DNA from: Terriglobia bacterium
Lineage (GTDB): Bacteria; Acidobacteriota; Terriglobia; JAJPHL01
Direction: 5' to 3'
DNA length: 64,000 bases
Assembly: GCA_021325275.1 (NCBI GenBank)
Contig: JAJPHL010000068.1
Coordinates: forward strand, 270,180 to 334,179
Part shown: piece after piece, positions 51,904 to 61,282 of the stretch
Layout: every line of letters begins with the position of its first letter
How positions within the stretch are numbered: position 1 is the first letter of the stretch
The notes under the pieces: generated by a model
Seen by the model: the letters and a program-made list of their open reading frames with translations, nothing else
The model's database searches: none
What the model was told of the DNA's origin: nothing
Made by a program: the position numbers and the translations under genes

Positions 51904-53225
51904 TTTTTTCCCTGGCGCGCCGCAGCGAAACAATCCTGAATCGTTTTCTCTTCCGGGTGGTAGCGCGAGCCTTCTTGGCATACCGCGAGAGCCTCTGATG
52001 ATCGCCCGAGACTCACCAGTTTCAAGGCCAGCTCGTAACTTGCCAGGGACGATGAGGGCGTCACCTTCAGCGCGTGGGTCCACAGCGCTTCTTCGCTTTG
52101 CCAAACTTGCTGTTGCTTGAGCGTTGCGAAGGATGCAATCAATAGGATCGCGACGATGACCCAACGCCTGATACGCCTCAACACCACCGCGAGCAACAGA
52201 CAGACTCCGGCACTGGCCAAGTACGCGTAACGATCTTGTACTGCGACGTCCAAGCGGATCGCGAGAGGCGAAGCGAGAATTGGCACTGCCAGGCAAATCG
52301 CCGCGATTCCGCCGGCGAATAGCAAATCGTCGCGCATGGATTTCGCTTGCTGGACCACAAACACCCACAGCGCGACAATTCCGAATCCCAACGCGGGCAT
52401 CATCCGGCTATGGACGTCGTAACAAAATGCCAGCGGCCATGGAACGAACAACTCGGCGACGTAGCGGCCTGCGATCGCGGGCATCAAGTGATATCGCGTC
52501 AGGAACAGCGTTTGAGTCAGTCCCGGCCGCAACGATGGAATGGCCAGCGCGCGCGCGACAAGATACGCCGCCGCGAGAGCCGCATAGGGCGCGGCCGCCC
52601 CGAAGGCGCGCTTGAAGCGTGGCTCACGGCGCCATTCAATCAGGATGATGAGCGCCGGTGCAACGATCGCGCTTTCCTTCATCAACATTGCAATCGCCGC
52701 GAGGGTCGCGGCCAAAAGGTTTTGCCCGCGCACGTAAAACGCCAGCGACGCGAGCAGCGCGGCGGCGGCGAGCGTGTCGGTCATGCCCGTCATCCACGCG
52801 ACCGCTTCCACGTGGATGGGATGGACCGCGAACAGGAATGCCGCGGTCAGGTAAACCTTGCGGTCGAAGCCCAGGCCGGCCAGCAAATACACGAACGCGA
52901 ATGTCGCCAGCGCATTCAGCACGACATCGGTCAAGTGGACGGCCTCCGGATCTTCGCCAAAAATCCGAAACACGCCCGAATACGCCAGCAGCGCCAATGG
53001 GCGATAGTGCGAAATGTGATCGACACCTGCTTGATTAACGGCTGGATGCGCAGTGCTTCCCCAGAAGTCGGTGGTGAAGGCTTGGCGCACGCTCATGTTG
53101 ACGATGCGATTCTCGTTCTGGAAGAACTCGTGATCGTCCCACACGGTCGCGTCACCGACCGACGGCAGGTAGAGAAAAAGCGCCAGCAATGCGGGCCAAA
53201 GCGCGTCAAGAAACGTGCGTTTCAC
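51900..53225 (-). CDS. TMTC-like GT-C membrane glycosyltransferase
   Basis: 441 residues with about ten membrane helices, followed by a short TPR-like region (SLASYELALKLVSLGRSSEA). VWDDHEFFQNE supplies the acidic metal-binding motif of GT-C mannosyltransferases, and FAVHPIHVEAVAWMTG matches TMTC-type proteins, which transfer sugars from lipid carriers to proteins. The target is unknown. Confidence 0.75.
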   Translation of the reverse strand: MKRTFLDALWPALLALFLYLPSVGDATVWDDHEFFQNENRIVNMSVRQAFTTDFWGSTAHPAVNQAGVDHISHYRPLALLAYSGVFRIFGEDPEAVHLTDVVLNALATFAFVYLLAGLGFDRKVYLTAAFLFAVHPIHVEAVAWMTGMTDTLAAAALLASLAFYVRGQNLLAATLAAIAMLMKESAIVAPALIILIEWRREPRFKRAFGAAAPYAALAAAYLVARALAIPSLRPGLTQTLFLTRYHLMPAIAGRYVAELFVPWPLAFCYDVHSRMMPALGFGIVALWVFVVQQAKSMRDDLLFAGGIAAICLAVPILASPLAIRLDVAVQDRYAYLASAGVCLLLAVVLRRIRRWVIVAILLIASFATLKQQQVWQSEEALWTHALKVTPSSSLASYELALKLVSLGRSSEALAVCQEGSRYHPEEKTIQDCFAAARQGKN

Positions 53226-53299
53226 AGGCGATCACGAGGATACCACGCGCCACACCAATCGGGCGTGCCGTAGCCGCCTCGTGTTAGAATCCTCGTGCG

Positions 53300-54037
53300 A
53301 TGGCCGCTCCGCGGAAAGTTTCCCTATTCATCACCTGTGTGGTCGATCAGTTTTTTCCAAACGTGGGACTCTCTGTAGTCGACGTGTTGGAACGCCTTGG
53401 CGTCCAGGTTGACTTTCCCGCGTCGCAAACCTGCTGCGGCCAGCCTGCCTACAACAGCGGATTTCACGACGAAGCACGCCAAGTCGCGCGGACGCTCTTG
53501 CGCGCTTTCGCCGATTCCGAAGCGGTTGTAGCGCCGTCGGGATCGTGCACGGCGATGGTTCGTCATGGATTCGAAGAGGTTTTCCACGACTCCCCGGGCG
53601 AATTGGCCGAGGCGCGCGCACTTGCCGCACGGACGTATGAGTTTTCGGAATTCCTCTACAACGTGATGGGCGTGGAGGACGCGGGCGCCCCGCGTTGGGA
53701 CGGTCCCGTGACGCTGCACCCGAGCTGTCACTTGTCGCGCGAGTTGGGGATTCGCGAACCGGCCAAGAAACTGCTCGCGGCCGTGCCGGGGATTGACGTT
53801 CGCGAAATGGTCCTGGCTGACGATTGCTGCGGATTCGGCGGAACTTTCGCCGTGAAGTTCGACGGCATTTCCGCGAGCATGGCCGATTCGAAGCTCGATC
53901 GTGCCGCGGAATCCGGTGCGAAGCACATTGTGGCGTGCGACATGTCGTGCCTGATGCACCTGGATGGTCGCGCGCGTCGCCGGGGAATGGATCTGCGCTG
54001 TGTGCATTTGGCGCAGGTCTTGGCGGGGAGAACGTAG
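53300..54037 (+). CDS. lutA: Lactate utilisation protein A (Fe-S)
   Basis: 245 residues with two CCG-type cysteine domains: QTCCGQPAYN near the N-terminus and DDCCGFGGTFAVKF in the second half. LutABC oxidises L-lactate to pyruvate and feeds electrons to quinone. Stop overlaps the lutB GTG (TAGTG). Confidence 0.93.
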   Translation: MAAPRKVSLFITCVVDQFFPNVGLSVVDVLERLGVQVDFPASQTCCGQPAYNSGFHDEARQVARTLLRAFADSEAVVAPSGSCTAMVRHGFEEVFHDSPGELAEARALAARTYEFSEFLYNVMGVEDAGAPRWDGPVTLHPSCHLSRELGIREPAKKLLAAVPGIDVREMVLADDCCGFGGTFAVKFDGISASMADSKLDRAAESGAKHIVACDMSCLMHLDGRARRRGMDLRCVHLAQVLAGRT

Positions 54038-55425
54038 TGCACGCACAAAGCCAACCATTCGATCAACGCATCGACGTCGCCTTACACGACGTAGGATTGC
54101 AGCGCGCGATGAGCGGGACTCTCCCGCAATTCATCGCCGTGCGCAGCCGCGTGGTCGCGCAAATGCCCGATTGGGAGGAGCTGCGCACGCGCGCCAACGC
54201 CATCAAGCGCGAGACCATCGAAAATCTTCCGCGGTATCTCGACCAACTGGAAGCCGCGATCACCGCGCGCGGCGGTAAGGTTTTTCGCGCCGCCACGCCC
54301 GAAGCGGCCAACAAATATGTCGGCGAAGTGATGGATCGCCGCCAGGCCAAGATCGTGGTGAAGTCGAAGTCGATGGCGACCGAGGAAATTGGACTCAACC
54401 ATTACCTGGAAGCGCGCGGCGTGGAGCCGGTGGAGACCGATCTCGGCGAATACATCATTCAACTCGCGGGACAAACGCCGTCGCACATCGTCGCGCCGGC
54501 GATCCACATGACGCGTTTCGACGTCGCCGAATTGTTCAAAGAAAAACTCGCCGCGGAGATGGATCCCAACGACATCACCGGCATGACGGCACTGGCGAGA
54601 CGTGTGTTACGCGAAAAATTCCTCGAAGCCGGCGTCGGCATTAGCGGAGCGAACTTCGCGGTGGCGGAATCGGGAACCATCGTGATTGTCGAGAACGAAG
54701 GCAACGCGCGACTCTCGACCTCGGTGCCGCCCGTACACATCGCGGTGATGGGCATGGAGAAGGTGATTCCCAAGCCCGCCGATCTGGCAATCTTTCTGAA
54801 ACTGCTGGCGCGCAGCGCCACCGGACAAAAGATGTCGAGCTACGTGAGTTTCATCACGGGGCCGCGTCGCGACGGCGAGCCGGATGGTCCCGAAGAGTTT
54901 CATTTGGTGATTCTCGATTGCGGACGCGGAAAAATTCTGAAAGATCCGCTGATGCGCGAGGCGCTCTACTGCATTCGCTGCGGCGCGTGCTTGAACGTGT
55001 GTCCGGTGTATCGCAAAATCGGCGGGCACGCCTATCCGTGGGTCTACTCCGGGCCGATCGGCAAGATTCTGTCGCCGCAGATCCAAGGGCTGGACGTGGA
55101 ACCGACATTGCCGTTTGCGTCGTCGCTGTGTGGCGCCTGCCGCGATGTTTGCCCCGTGAAAATCCGCATCCCGGAGTTGCTGCTGGAACTGCGCAAGCGC
55201 GAAACCGAGCAAGCGCCGCAACGCCACAAGCTGGAAAAGCTGATTTTCCGGGCGTGGGCGTGGGCGATGCAGCGGCCGTGGGCGTACTCGCTCGGCTCGC
55301 TTGCCGGGCGCGTGGCCGGCGACTCGATTTCGTTCGGTCCTGTGGGAATTTGGAAAAAGACGCGCGAGTGGCCGGCGACGCCCGCGCGCAGTTTCCGCGA
55401 AGAATGGGAGCGGCGCAGAAAATGA
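54037..55425 (+). CDS. lutB: Lactate utilisation protein B (Fe-S)
   Basis: 462 residues from the GTG at 54037. N-terminal LUD domain (SKSMATEEIGLNHYLEARG, FLEAGVGISGANFAVAESGT) and two ferredoxin motifs: CIRCGACLNVCPVY (about 311-321) and LCGACRDVCPVKIR (about 365-374). Central electron-transfer subunit of the lactate oxidation complex. ATGA overlap with lutC. Confidence 0.94.
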   Translation: MHAQSQPFDQRIDVALHDVGLQRAMSGTLPQFIAVRSRVVAQMPDWEELRTRANAIKRETIENLPRYLDQLEAAITARGGKVFRAATPEAANKYVGEVMDRRQAKIVVKSKSMATEEIGLNHYLEARGVEPVETDLGEYIIQLAGQTPSHIVAPAIHMTRFDVAELFKEKLAAEMDPNDITGMTALARRVLREKFLEAGVGISGANFAVAESGTIVIVENEGNARLSTSVPPVHIAVMGMEKVIPKPADLAIFLKLLARSATGQKMSSYVSFITGPRRDGEPDGPEEFHLVILDCGRGKILKDPLMREALYCIRCGACLNVCPVYRKIGGHAYPWVYSGPIGKILSPQIQGLDVEPTLPFASSLCGACRDVCPVKIRIPELLLELRKRETEQAPQRHKLEKLIFRAWAWAMQRPWAYSLGSLAGRVAGDSISFGPVGIWKKTREWPATPARSFREEWERRRK

Positions 55426-55919
55426 ATACCGAGCGATTCACCGCGGAGTTGACGGCGCTGGGCGGCCACGCGTTGGTTGCGCAAGACGCGGGACAAGCGC
55501 GCGACTATATCGCCAAGCTTCTGTTCGAACGCGGCGGTCCCGCGCGTGCGGCGTCGCGGCCCGCGGTGACGCGGCTGAATCTTCCGCCTATGTCTACCGC
55601 AGAAAAACTTTCCGCCGTGAATATCGGAATCACGCAAGCCGACTACGCGCTCGCCGACACGGGCACGTTGGTCGTGTTTTCGGAAACAGGCGAAGGGCGC
55701 ACGCTGTCGCTGTTGCCGCCGATTCACGTGGCGGTGCTTGAAGAGTCGCGGATCCTTGCGAGTCTCGACGAATTGATGGAGCGCGAGCCGCGTTTTCCCG
55801 ACCGATCGTCGGCGATGATCTTCATCACGGGCCCGTCGCGCACCGCCGACATCGAGCGGACGCTCACGGTGGGCGTGCACGGTCCTGGGGAGTTGCATGT
55901 GATCGTGCTAAAGGGTTGA
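55422..55919 (+). CDS. lutC: Lactate utilisation protein C
   Basis: 165 residues, LUD domain (GITQADYALADTGTLVVFSE, FITGPSRTADIERTLTVGVH, GPGELHVIVL). Third subunit of LutABC, shorter than the B. subtilis form (about 240). The ATG at 55422 overlaps the lutB stop; earlier in-frame codons lie in lutB. No lldP lactate permease is adjacent. Confidence 0.9.
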   Translation: MNTERFTAELTALGGHALVAQDAGQARDYIAKLLFERGGPARAASRPAVTRLNLPPMSTAEKLSAVNIGITQADYALADTGTLVVFSETGEGRTLSLLPPIHVAVLEESRILASLDELMEREPRFPDRSSAMIFITGPSRTADIERTLTVGVHGPGELHVIVLKG

Positions 55920-55921
55920 GA

Positions 55922-56019
55922 TTTTCTCTGCGTCTCTGCGTCTCTGCGTTGAAAAACACCTTTGACCCTTGGCTAACGGTTTTCCTAACGCAGAGACGCA
56001 GAGAGCGCAGAGAAAACCT
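55922..56019. repeat. Inverted repeat A6, inside-out subtype
   Basis: Left arm 55922-55960 and right arm 55979-56019 pair, with one extra base pair set (AGAGAGCG) in the right arm. Arm order and loop (CTTGGCTAACGG) match A4 rather than A1-A3. It starts three bases after the lutC stop, so it may end the lut transcript. Confidence 0.88.
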
Positions 56020-56104
56020 GGTCGAGCAGCTACCCATAAGAAGTTTTCATCCTTGAATTTGCCCGCAGATCATTCATAATGGGCAGGAGATCAGGGGAGG
56101 ACCA

Positions 56105-57241
56105 ATGCCAGCTCAAAACAACCTCATTTCCGGTGGCTTTTCACGTCGTGGCTTCAACCGCGCACTGACCTTGCTTGCGGCCGGCAGTTCGCTGCCGTTT
56201 TACAACGAAGCGGCGCTGGCGCAGCGGGGACTCGGTGGACGCGCGATGCCCGCCGACGCCGTGAAGATCAACTCCAACGAGAACCCGATGGGTCCGTGCA
56301 AGGAAGCGTGCGAGGCCATGGCCGCGACGCTGCCCAACGGCGGACGCTACGGCTCCGGCGACGTTCGCGCGGCGCAGCAGGCCTTGGCGGAAGTCGAAGG
56401 ACTCCGCGCCGATTACGTGCAGATGTTCGCTGGATCGTCCGATCCTCTGCATCGTTTCGTTTTGGCGTCGGTGTCGAAGGAACATCCGCTCGTCGTCGGC
56501 GATCCCGGATACGAAGCGCCGGCGCGCGCCGCGCAATATGTCGGCGCTGAGACGATCTACGTGCCGCTGACGAAAGATACGCGCGTCCACGACGTGAAGG
56601 CCATGGCCGCCGCGCACAAGTCGCCGGGATTGATCTACGTCTGCAATCCGAACAATCCCACGGGCACGGTGAACACGAAGGAAGAAATTGAATGGCTCGT
56701 CGCGAATAAGCCGGCGGGATCGGTGATCCTGCTCGACGAAGCGTACATCCATTTGTCGAAGGCCACACCGGGATCGTATCTCGTGGCGCAGGACAAAGAC
56801 GTGATCATCCTGCGGACGTTCTCGAAACTCTACGGCATGGCGGGCATTCGCGCGGGCGCGGCGTTCGCGCGTCCCGACCTGATGCGCCGTGTGCAGATCT
56901 ACGGCACGGGCTTCCTGCCGATCACCTCAATGGCCGCGGTCAACGCCAGTTTGGCCGTAAAGGATTTGGTCGCCACGCGGCGCAAGGTCATCGCCGACAT
57001 CCGCAACGAAACGTTCTCGTTTTTGGCCAAGAACAACATCGAGTTTCTGCCGTCCGACGCCAACATGTTCATGATGAACGTGAAGCGTCCGGGCGGGGAA
57101 TTCGCGCGCTTGATGGCCAACAAGAATGTCTACATCGGGCGCGTGTGGGGCGCCATGCCGAACTGGGTCCGGGTCACCGTAGGATCGGCCCAGGATATGG
57201 CGCGCTTCCGCGAAGTTTGCGTGGAATGCTATAACGCGTAG
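56105..57241 (+). CDS. Tat-exported HisC-like PLP aminotransferase
   Basis: 378 residues, aspartate-aminotransferase fold type I, closest in pattern to histidinol-phosphate aminotransferase (INSNENPMGPCKEACEAMAA, NPNNPTGT, LLDEAYI, TFSKLYGMAGIRAG with PLP Lys241). A twin-arginine signal (FSRRGFNRALTLL, Arg14-Arg15) directs it to the periplasm, which is unusual for HisC. A strong ribosome site (GGGGAGG) precedes the ATG. The substrate is unknown; the preceding lut genes do not suggest one. Confidence 0.85.
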   Translation: MPAQNNLISGGFSRRGFNRALTLLAAGSSLPFYNEAALAQRGLGGRAMPADAVKINSNENPMGPCKEACEAMAATLPNGGRYGSGDVRAAQQALAEVEGLRADYVQMFAGSSDPLHRFVLASVSKEHPLVVGDPGYEAPARAAQYVGAETIYVPLTKDTRVHDVKAMAAAHKSPGLIYVCNPNNPTGTVNTKEEIEWLVANKPAGSVILLDEAYIHLSKATPGSYLVAQDKDVIILRTFSKLYGMAGIRAGAAFARPDLMRRVQIYGTGFLPITSMAAVNASLAVKDLVATRRKVIADIRNETFSFLAKNNIEFLPSDANMFMMNVKRPGGEFARLMANKNVYIGRVWGAMPNWVRVTVGSAQDMARFREVCVECYNA

Positions 57242-57268
57242 GAAATGGCGTCGAACTGCAACCGTATC

Positions 57269-57658
57269 TTACTCGTTGCCTGATGGCTTTCCAATCGGCA
57301 GTTCGCGAATTCGGTAGCGCGAATCTTCCACGACGACCACCGCTCCGTTGGCCAGAGCCAGCTTCGCGGTCTCGCTCTCCAAGAGCGGCGCGAGCCTCTG
57401 AATCACAAACGATGTCCGTGTGTTCTGCAGGCGAAAGAGGATCACACTAGCCGGCTTCCCGCTGGTTGCAGCGGCAATCTCGCCGAAGTCGAGATCGAAC
57501 GTCACGACAATTCGCTTCTCTCTTTGAGCCTTGGCGAAAATGTTGACGTCTTGCATTCGCTGCAAGCCTTGGTCACGCAGATGCGTCGCGTCGTGGCCCC
57601 GCTCGCGCAGCCAAACCACGATGCGCCAATCCACATTCATATCGGCTAGGAAATTCAC
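57269..57658 (-). CDS. DUF5615 PIN-like toxin candidate
   Basis: 129 residues. DUF5615 fold, PIN-like: Asp6 (FLADMN) and acidic pair DLDFG (Asp55, Asp57) would form the metal site. The family typically follows a DUF433 antitoxin, as here. Start overlap geometry: it begins 7 bases after the DUF433 stop. Both are probably acquired as a unit. Confidence 0.8.
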   Translation of the reverse strand: MNFLADMNVDWRIVVWLRERGHDATHLRDQGLQRMQDVNIFAKAQREKRIVVTFDLDFGEIAAATSGKPASVILFRLQNTRTSFVIQRLAPLLESETAKLALANGAVVVVEDSRYRIRELPIGKPSGNE

Positions 57659-57665
57659 GAGGCCT

Positions 57666-57881
57666 TCACGGCGTGACGAGCTGTTCCTGGGTCAGCCAAG
57701 CTGCGTATTCGATGGCTTGCTGGATGTCGGCGCGCTCCAAATCCGGATAGCTTTCAAGAATCTCCTCGAAGCTCGCTCCGTGCGCAATTTGACGGACGAT
57801 CAGGGACACGGTGATCCTCATGCCGCGGATGCAGGCGCGTCCGCCCATGATCTGAGGATCGAAAGTGATGCGATCAAACAT
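57666..57881 (-). CDS. DUF433 antitoxin candidate
   Basis: 71 residues. DUF433 pattern MFDRITFDPQIMGGRACIRG and YPDLERADIQQAIEYAA, a DNA-binding helix-turn-helix-like fold. The chosen start 57881 begins at MFDRITFD, the family start. It precedes DUF5615, forming the antitoxin part of the pair. Confidence 0.82.
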   Translation of the reverse strand: MFDRITFDPQIMGGRACIRGMRITVSLIVRQIAHGASFEEILESYPDLERADIQQAIEYAAWLTQEQLVTP

Positions 57882-58042
57882 CAGGGCGATTATAGCAGAG
57901 CCGAGAACTGTACCGATGCGCGGCAAATTCTAACTCCCCAGTAGTACCAATGTTCCACGCCCCGAGGGACCTTTCACTCATTGTCTGGACCCATATGTCA
58001 CCGATAGGATGGGTGTGTGAGCAAGGGAGTGCGGTAAGCACA

Positions 58043-58174
58043 ATGGAAAACTTGATACAACTGGCAATTCTGCAAGTGAACGGACTCCCGGAACCAGTCG
58101 CACTATTGTTGATCGGTACTCTGATGTTGACTCTCGCTAATTTGACTCGACGCGTTCGGCGCGTGACCCCATAA
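58043..58174 (+). CDS. Orphan PEP-CTERM mini-protein
   Basis: 43 residues. Ends with the PEP-CTERM sorting pattern: LPEP (Pro16-Glu17-Pro18), a hydrophobic segment VALLLIGTLMLTLANL, and a basic tail RRVRR. Such tails are cleaved by exosortase; the motif normally ends a larger exported protein. Here only 15 residues precede it and there is no signal peptide, so it is a remnant or a novel peptide. The 425 bases from 57882 to 58306 otherwise hold nothing recognised. Confidence 0.55.
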   Translation: MENLIQLAILQVNGLPEPVALLLIGTLMLTLANLTRRVRRVTP

Positions 58175-58306
58175 GGAGAAGCAGCGATCGATAATTTGTA
58201 TACAGACCAGGGCTGCGTGTAGGACTACTTCTTGCCGCGGCCCTGAGCCTGGTGCCCGTTCAACGCGCCAGTTACTTCCGGTCGCTCTTCTCCTCCAAAT
58301 CAAATC

Positions 58307-59290
58307 CTACAAGCCCAGAATCCTTGCCGCGTTGCCGCCCAGGATCGCTGCGTGGTCTTGTTCCGATACATCCAGCTTGCGAAGAACGTCGAGCATCTTG
58401 GGAATGCTGCCGATTTGGTGCGGATAGTCGCTGCCCGCCAGCACATGTCCGGCGCCGGCGAAGGAAATCGCTAGCTTGATCGCGTGGGGATCGAAGTTCA
58501 CGGTGTCGAAGTAGAAATGTTCCTTCAAGTATTCGCTGGGCTTGCGGTTGATGTTGACGCGGCAATCGGGAAACGCCTCGTAGCCTCGATCGAGCCGCTC
58601 GGCGAGATACGGAATCGCGCCGCCGAGATGCCCGAGCACCCACTTAATTCGCGGAAACTGCTTCGGCACGCCGGCGAAAACCAACCCCGCAGCGGCCAGC
58701 GTCGTGTCCATCAAAAATCCCACCAGCGGCATCAGCCAATAGTCGAGCATCGCTTCCACGCCGACCGGATGCGTCGGGTGGATGAAGAAAACCGCGCCGC
58801 GCTCATTCGCCGCTTCGTAAATCGGCCAGAAACGTTTGTCGTAGAGCGGCGTTCCGTTGACGTTGCTGAAGAGTGTCGCGCCGGGAAAGCGCAAGTCGCC
58901 TGCCGTCCGCTTGAATTCCGCCAACGACGCCGCGGGATCGTTCAGCGGCAGCGTTGCCAGGGGAACGTACCGTCCCGGATATTTCGCGGCAGCGTCCGCG
59001 AACGCGTCGTTGACGAGTCGCGCCAGGCTGATCGCGGTCTCGCGTGTTTCCACGTGTGTTCCCGGCGTGGTGAGCGAAATCACCTGTGTGTCGACGCCGT
59101 GTTCCTTCAACACGCCGGCGCGATACGCGACGTCGCGATGGCCCGGCACGCAGACGTTGTAGTCGCCGGGATAATGGAGGCACGGATTGCCGTCCGCGTC
59201 GATGGTCACGCGGACGGCGCTCGGTTCGTTTTGAAGGCGCTTCAGATATTCCGGCGGATAGTAGTGGTTGTGAAAGTCAATGATTGGCAT
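58307..59290 (-). CDS. Amidohydrolase-2 family (ACMSD-like) enzyme
   Basis: 327 residues, metal-dependent TIM barrel. Metal-binding and catalytic signatures: DFHNHYYPPEYL (N-terminal His pair), FFIHPTHPVG, LGHLGGAIPYL and GSDYPH (Asp). This group includes aminocarboxymuconate-semialdehyde decarboxylase and related decarboxylases. The 14-base overlap with the APC permease start suggests it is coupled to transport of its substrate. Confidence 0.8.
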   Translation of the reverse strand: MPIIDFHNHYYPPEYLKRLQNEPSAVRVTIDADGNPCLHYPGDYNVCVPGHRDVAYRAGVLKEHGVDTQVISLTTPGTHVETRETAISLARLVNDAFADAAAKYPGRYVPLATLPLNDPAASLAEFKRTAGDLRFPGATLFSNVNGTPLYDKRFWPIYEAANERGAVFFIHPTHPVGVEAMLDYWLMPLVGFLMDTTLAAAGLVFAGVPKQFPRIKWVLGHLGGAIPYLAERLDRGYEAFPDCRVNINRKPSEYLKEHFYFDTVNFDPHAIKLAISFAGAGHVLAGSDYPHQIGSIPKMLDVLRKLDVSEQDHAAILGGNAARILGL

Positions 59291-60617
59291 GATGAGTAGC
59301 GGCGTTCCGCCGCGCCCAGAAATGATAAACCGGCCAGCCCGCCAGCACGAAGAGAAATCCCTCGAGACACTGGCGCGGCTGCGCGGCTATGTGGCCGCCA
59401 ACCACAATCACGCATCCGGCGATGAAGAACCACGGTACGACGGACCACGCGCGATAGGCCGGTTGATAATCCGGCCGCCGGCGCAAGCGGAACATCGCGA
59501 TCGTCATGAACGCGAAGAAAAGCCATTCGGTGTAGACCACGCGCGTGAACAAATCGCGATACGTTCCCGTGGCGGCCAGCACGCACGCCCACGCGGCTTG
59601 CAGCACGATGGCGATGTACGGTGTATGGAACCGCGGATGGATTTTCCCCGCGGCGGGAAAAAGTAATCCCTCACGCGACATCTGGAGGTACACGCGCGGA
59701 CCCGCCAGGATCACTCCGTTCAACACGCCCACCGATGACACCAGCACCAGCAGCGACACCGCCGTTCCCGCGCGCGTGCCCCCACCTCCAGCAAAGATCG
59801 CTTCGGCGGCGTCGGCGGCCACGTGCGTCGAGGCGATCACTTTGTCCACTGGCAGCAGATAAAAGTACGCGAAGTTCAGCGCAAAGTAACACGCCGTGAC
59901 GATCAGCGTGCCGAAAAAGAGCGCCATCGGGATAGTGCGCTCGGGATCGCGCGTTTCCTCCGCGGTGTATGTCGCTTGGTGCCATCCGCCGTAGGCGAAC
60001 AGTCCCGCACCGATCGCGAGAACCATCGGCAGCGAGAAGAACCCCGGCGTTGCAGACGGCGCGGCGGGCGAGGCATGCGCCGGTTTCCCGAGAAACGCCG
60101 CCAGCACCAACAGAATCACGATGGCTGCTAGCTTGGCGAACGTTACGGTGCTTTGCAAGCGCCCGCCTTGCTTCACACCGGCGTAGTTCACAGCGGAGAC
60201 CAGGAGAATCGCGACGCACGCCGTGGCGCGAATGCCCGCTTCGCCCATCGGCGCGAAGTACGCGACGTATCGCGCCAGCACCACGGCGCTCGCCGAGATA
60301 ATCCCGGTGTGCGCGCTCCAGAACATCGACCATCCCCACAGGAACGCCGCCAGCGGCGAAATGCCTTCGCGAAGAAAAACGTACACGCCGCCCGATTGCG
60401 GGAACGCCGCCGTCAACTCCGCGCATACCAGCGCGCCACACATGGTCAAGATTCCCGCGGCGAGCCAAACCAGCAACGTCCCGCCGACGCTGGGAACCTG
60501 TCGCGCGATTTCGGTGGGCTGCACGAAGATCGACGCCCCGATCATCGTACCCACGACGATCGCCGACACCGGCGCCAGGCCCATGACACGCTTCAGTTCG
60601 GGCGGTAGTTCAGCCAC
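59277..60617 (-). CDS. APC-family amino acid permease (second copy)
   Basis: 446 residues, about twelve helices, GTG start at 60617. The first helix reads GTMIGASIFVQPTEIARQ, the APC pattern. The third helix FPQSGGVYVFLREG matches that of the permease at 11151-12455. Amino acid or amine transport is likely. Overlaps the amidohydrolase gene. Confidence 0.85.
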   Translation of the reverse strand: MAELPPELKRVMGLAPVSAIVVGTMIGASIFVQPTEIARQVPSVGGTLLVWLAAGILTMCGALVCAELTAAFPQSGGVYVFLREGISPLAAFLWGWSMFWSAHTGIISASAVVLARYVAYFAPMGEAGIRATACVAILLVSAVNYAGVKQGGRLQSTVTFAKLAAIVILLVLAAFLGKPAHASPAAPSATPGFFSLPMVLAIGAGLFAYGGWHQATYTAEETRDPERTIPMALFFGTLIVTACYFALNFAYFYLLPVDKVIASTHVAADAAEAIFAGGGGTRAGTAVSLLVLVSSVGVLNGVILAGPRVYLQMSREGLLFPAAGKIHPRFHTPYIAIVLQAAWACVLAATGTYRDLFTRVVYTEWLFFAFMTIAMFRLRRRPDYQPAYRAWSVVPWFFIAGCVIVVGGHIAAQPRQCLEGFLFVLAGWPVYHFWARRNAATHHANH

Positions 60618-60646
60618 TCGCGCATTATGCAGTAAGATTGACTCTC

Positions 60647-61264
60647 ATGTCTTGTGCCATCTGTCACAAACGCAAACCGAAGCGCCATTGTCCGGGCGTC
60701 CATGGAGAAATCTGCTCGCTGTGTTGCGGCACCGAGCGCGAAAATACGGTGACGTGTCCGCTCGATTGCCCGTACTTGCAGGAGGCGCATCGCTACGAAT
60801 GGGAGCGCCGGCCCGGCGCGCCGCTCGACGCGATTCCTTACGCGAATTACGAAATTCACGACAACTTTCTCTACCATCACGACGCCGCCATCGGCATGAT
60901 CGCGGCGCAAATGCTGAAACGCGCGCTGGAATTGCCCGCGGTGCGGGATTCCGACGTACGCGACGCGCTGGACGGCTTGATCCGCACGCGCGAGACCGCA
61001 GCCAGCGGCTTGCTGTACGAGAGCGTTCCGGCGGGGCCCGTGCCCGAAGCGATCTTTCGCGACACCCAGGCGTTTCTCGAGGAAACCGCGCCGAAGGTTC
61101 AACTGAAAGACGCGGAGATTCTGAAGTGTCTCGTGTTCCTGGCGCGACTGGTCGCCGCGCGCAACAATGGACGCCCGCAGTGTCGCGCGTTTCTCGGTTT
61201 CTTGAAGCAGCAATTCCCGCAGGTCGCACCGGCGGAGACGGGCGGATTGATCGTGCCGGCGTAG
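60647..61264 (+). CDS. Cys-rich zinc-binding protein of unknown function
   Basis: 205 residues. The N-terminal 45 residues contain eight cysteines: Cys3, 6, 15, 23, 26, 27, 37 and 41 (SCAICHKR, EICSLCCGTE, TCPLDCPYLQE), probably a zinc site; a helical domain follows. I have seen similar proteins in Acidobacteria but cannot name a role. TTG 60638 is an alternative start. Confidence 0.72.
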   Translation: MSCAICHKRKPKRHCPGVHGEICSLCCGTERENTVTCPLDCPYLQEAHRYEWERRPGAPLDAIPYANYEIHDNFLYHHDAAIGMIAAQMLKRALELPAVRDSDVRDALDGLIRTRETAASGLLYESVPAGPVPEAIFRDTQAFLEETAPKVQLKDAEILKCLVFLARLVAARNNGRPQCRAFLGFLKQQFPQVAPAETGGLIVPA

Positions 61265-61282
61265 CGGCGCACCGCACTCCCA

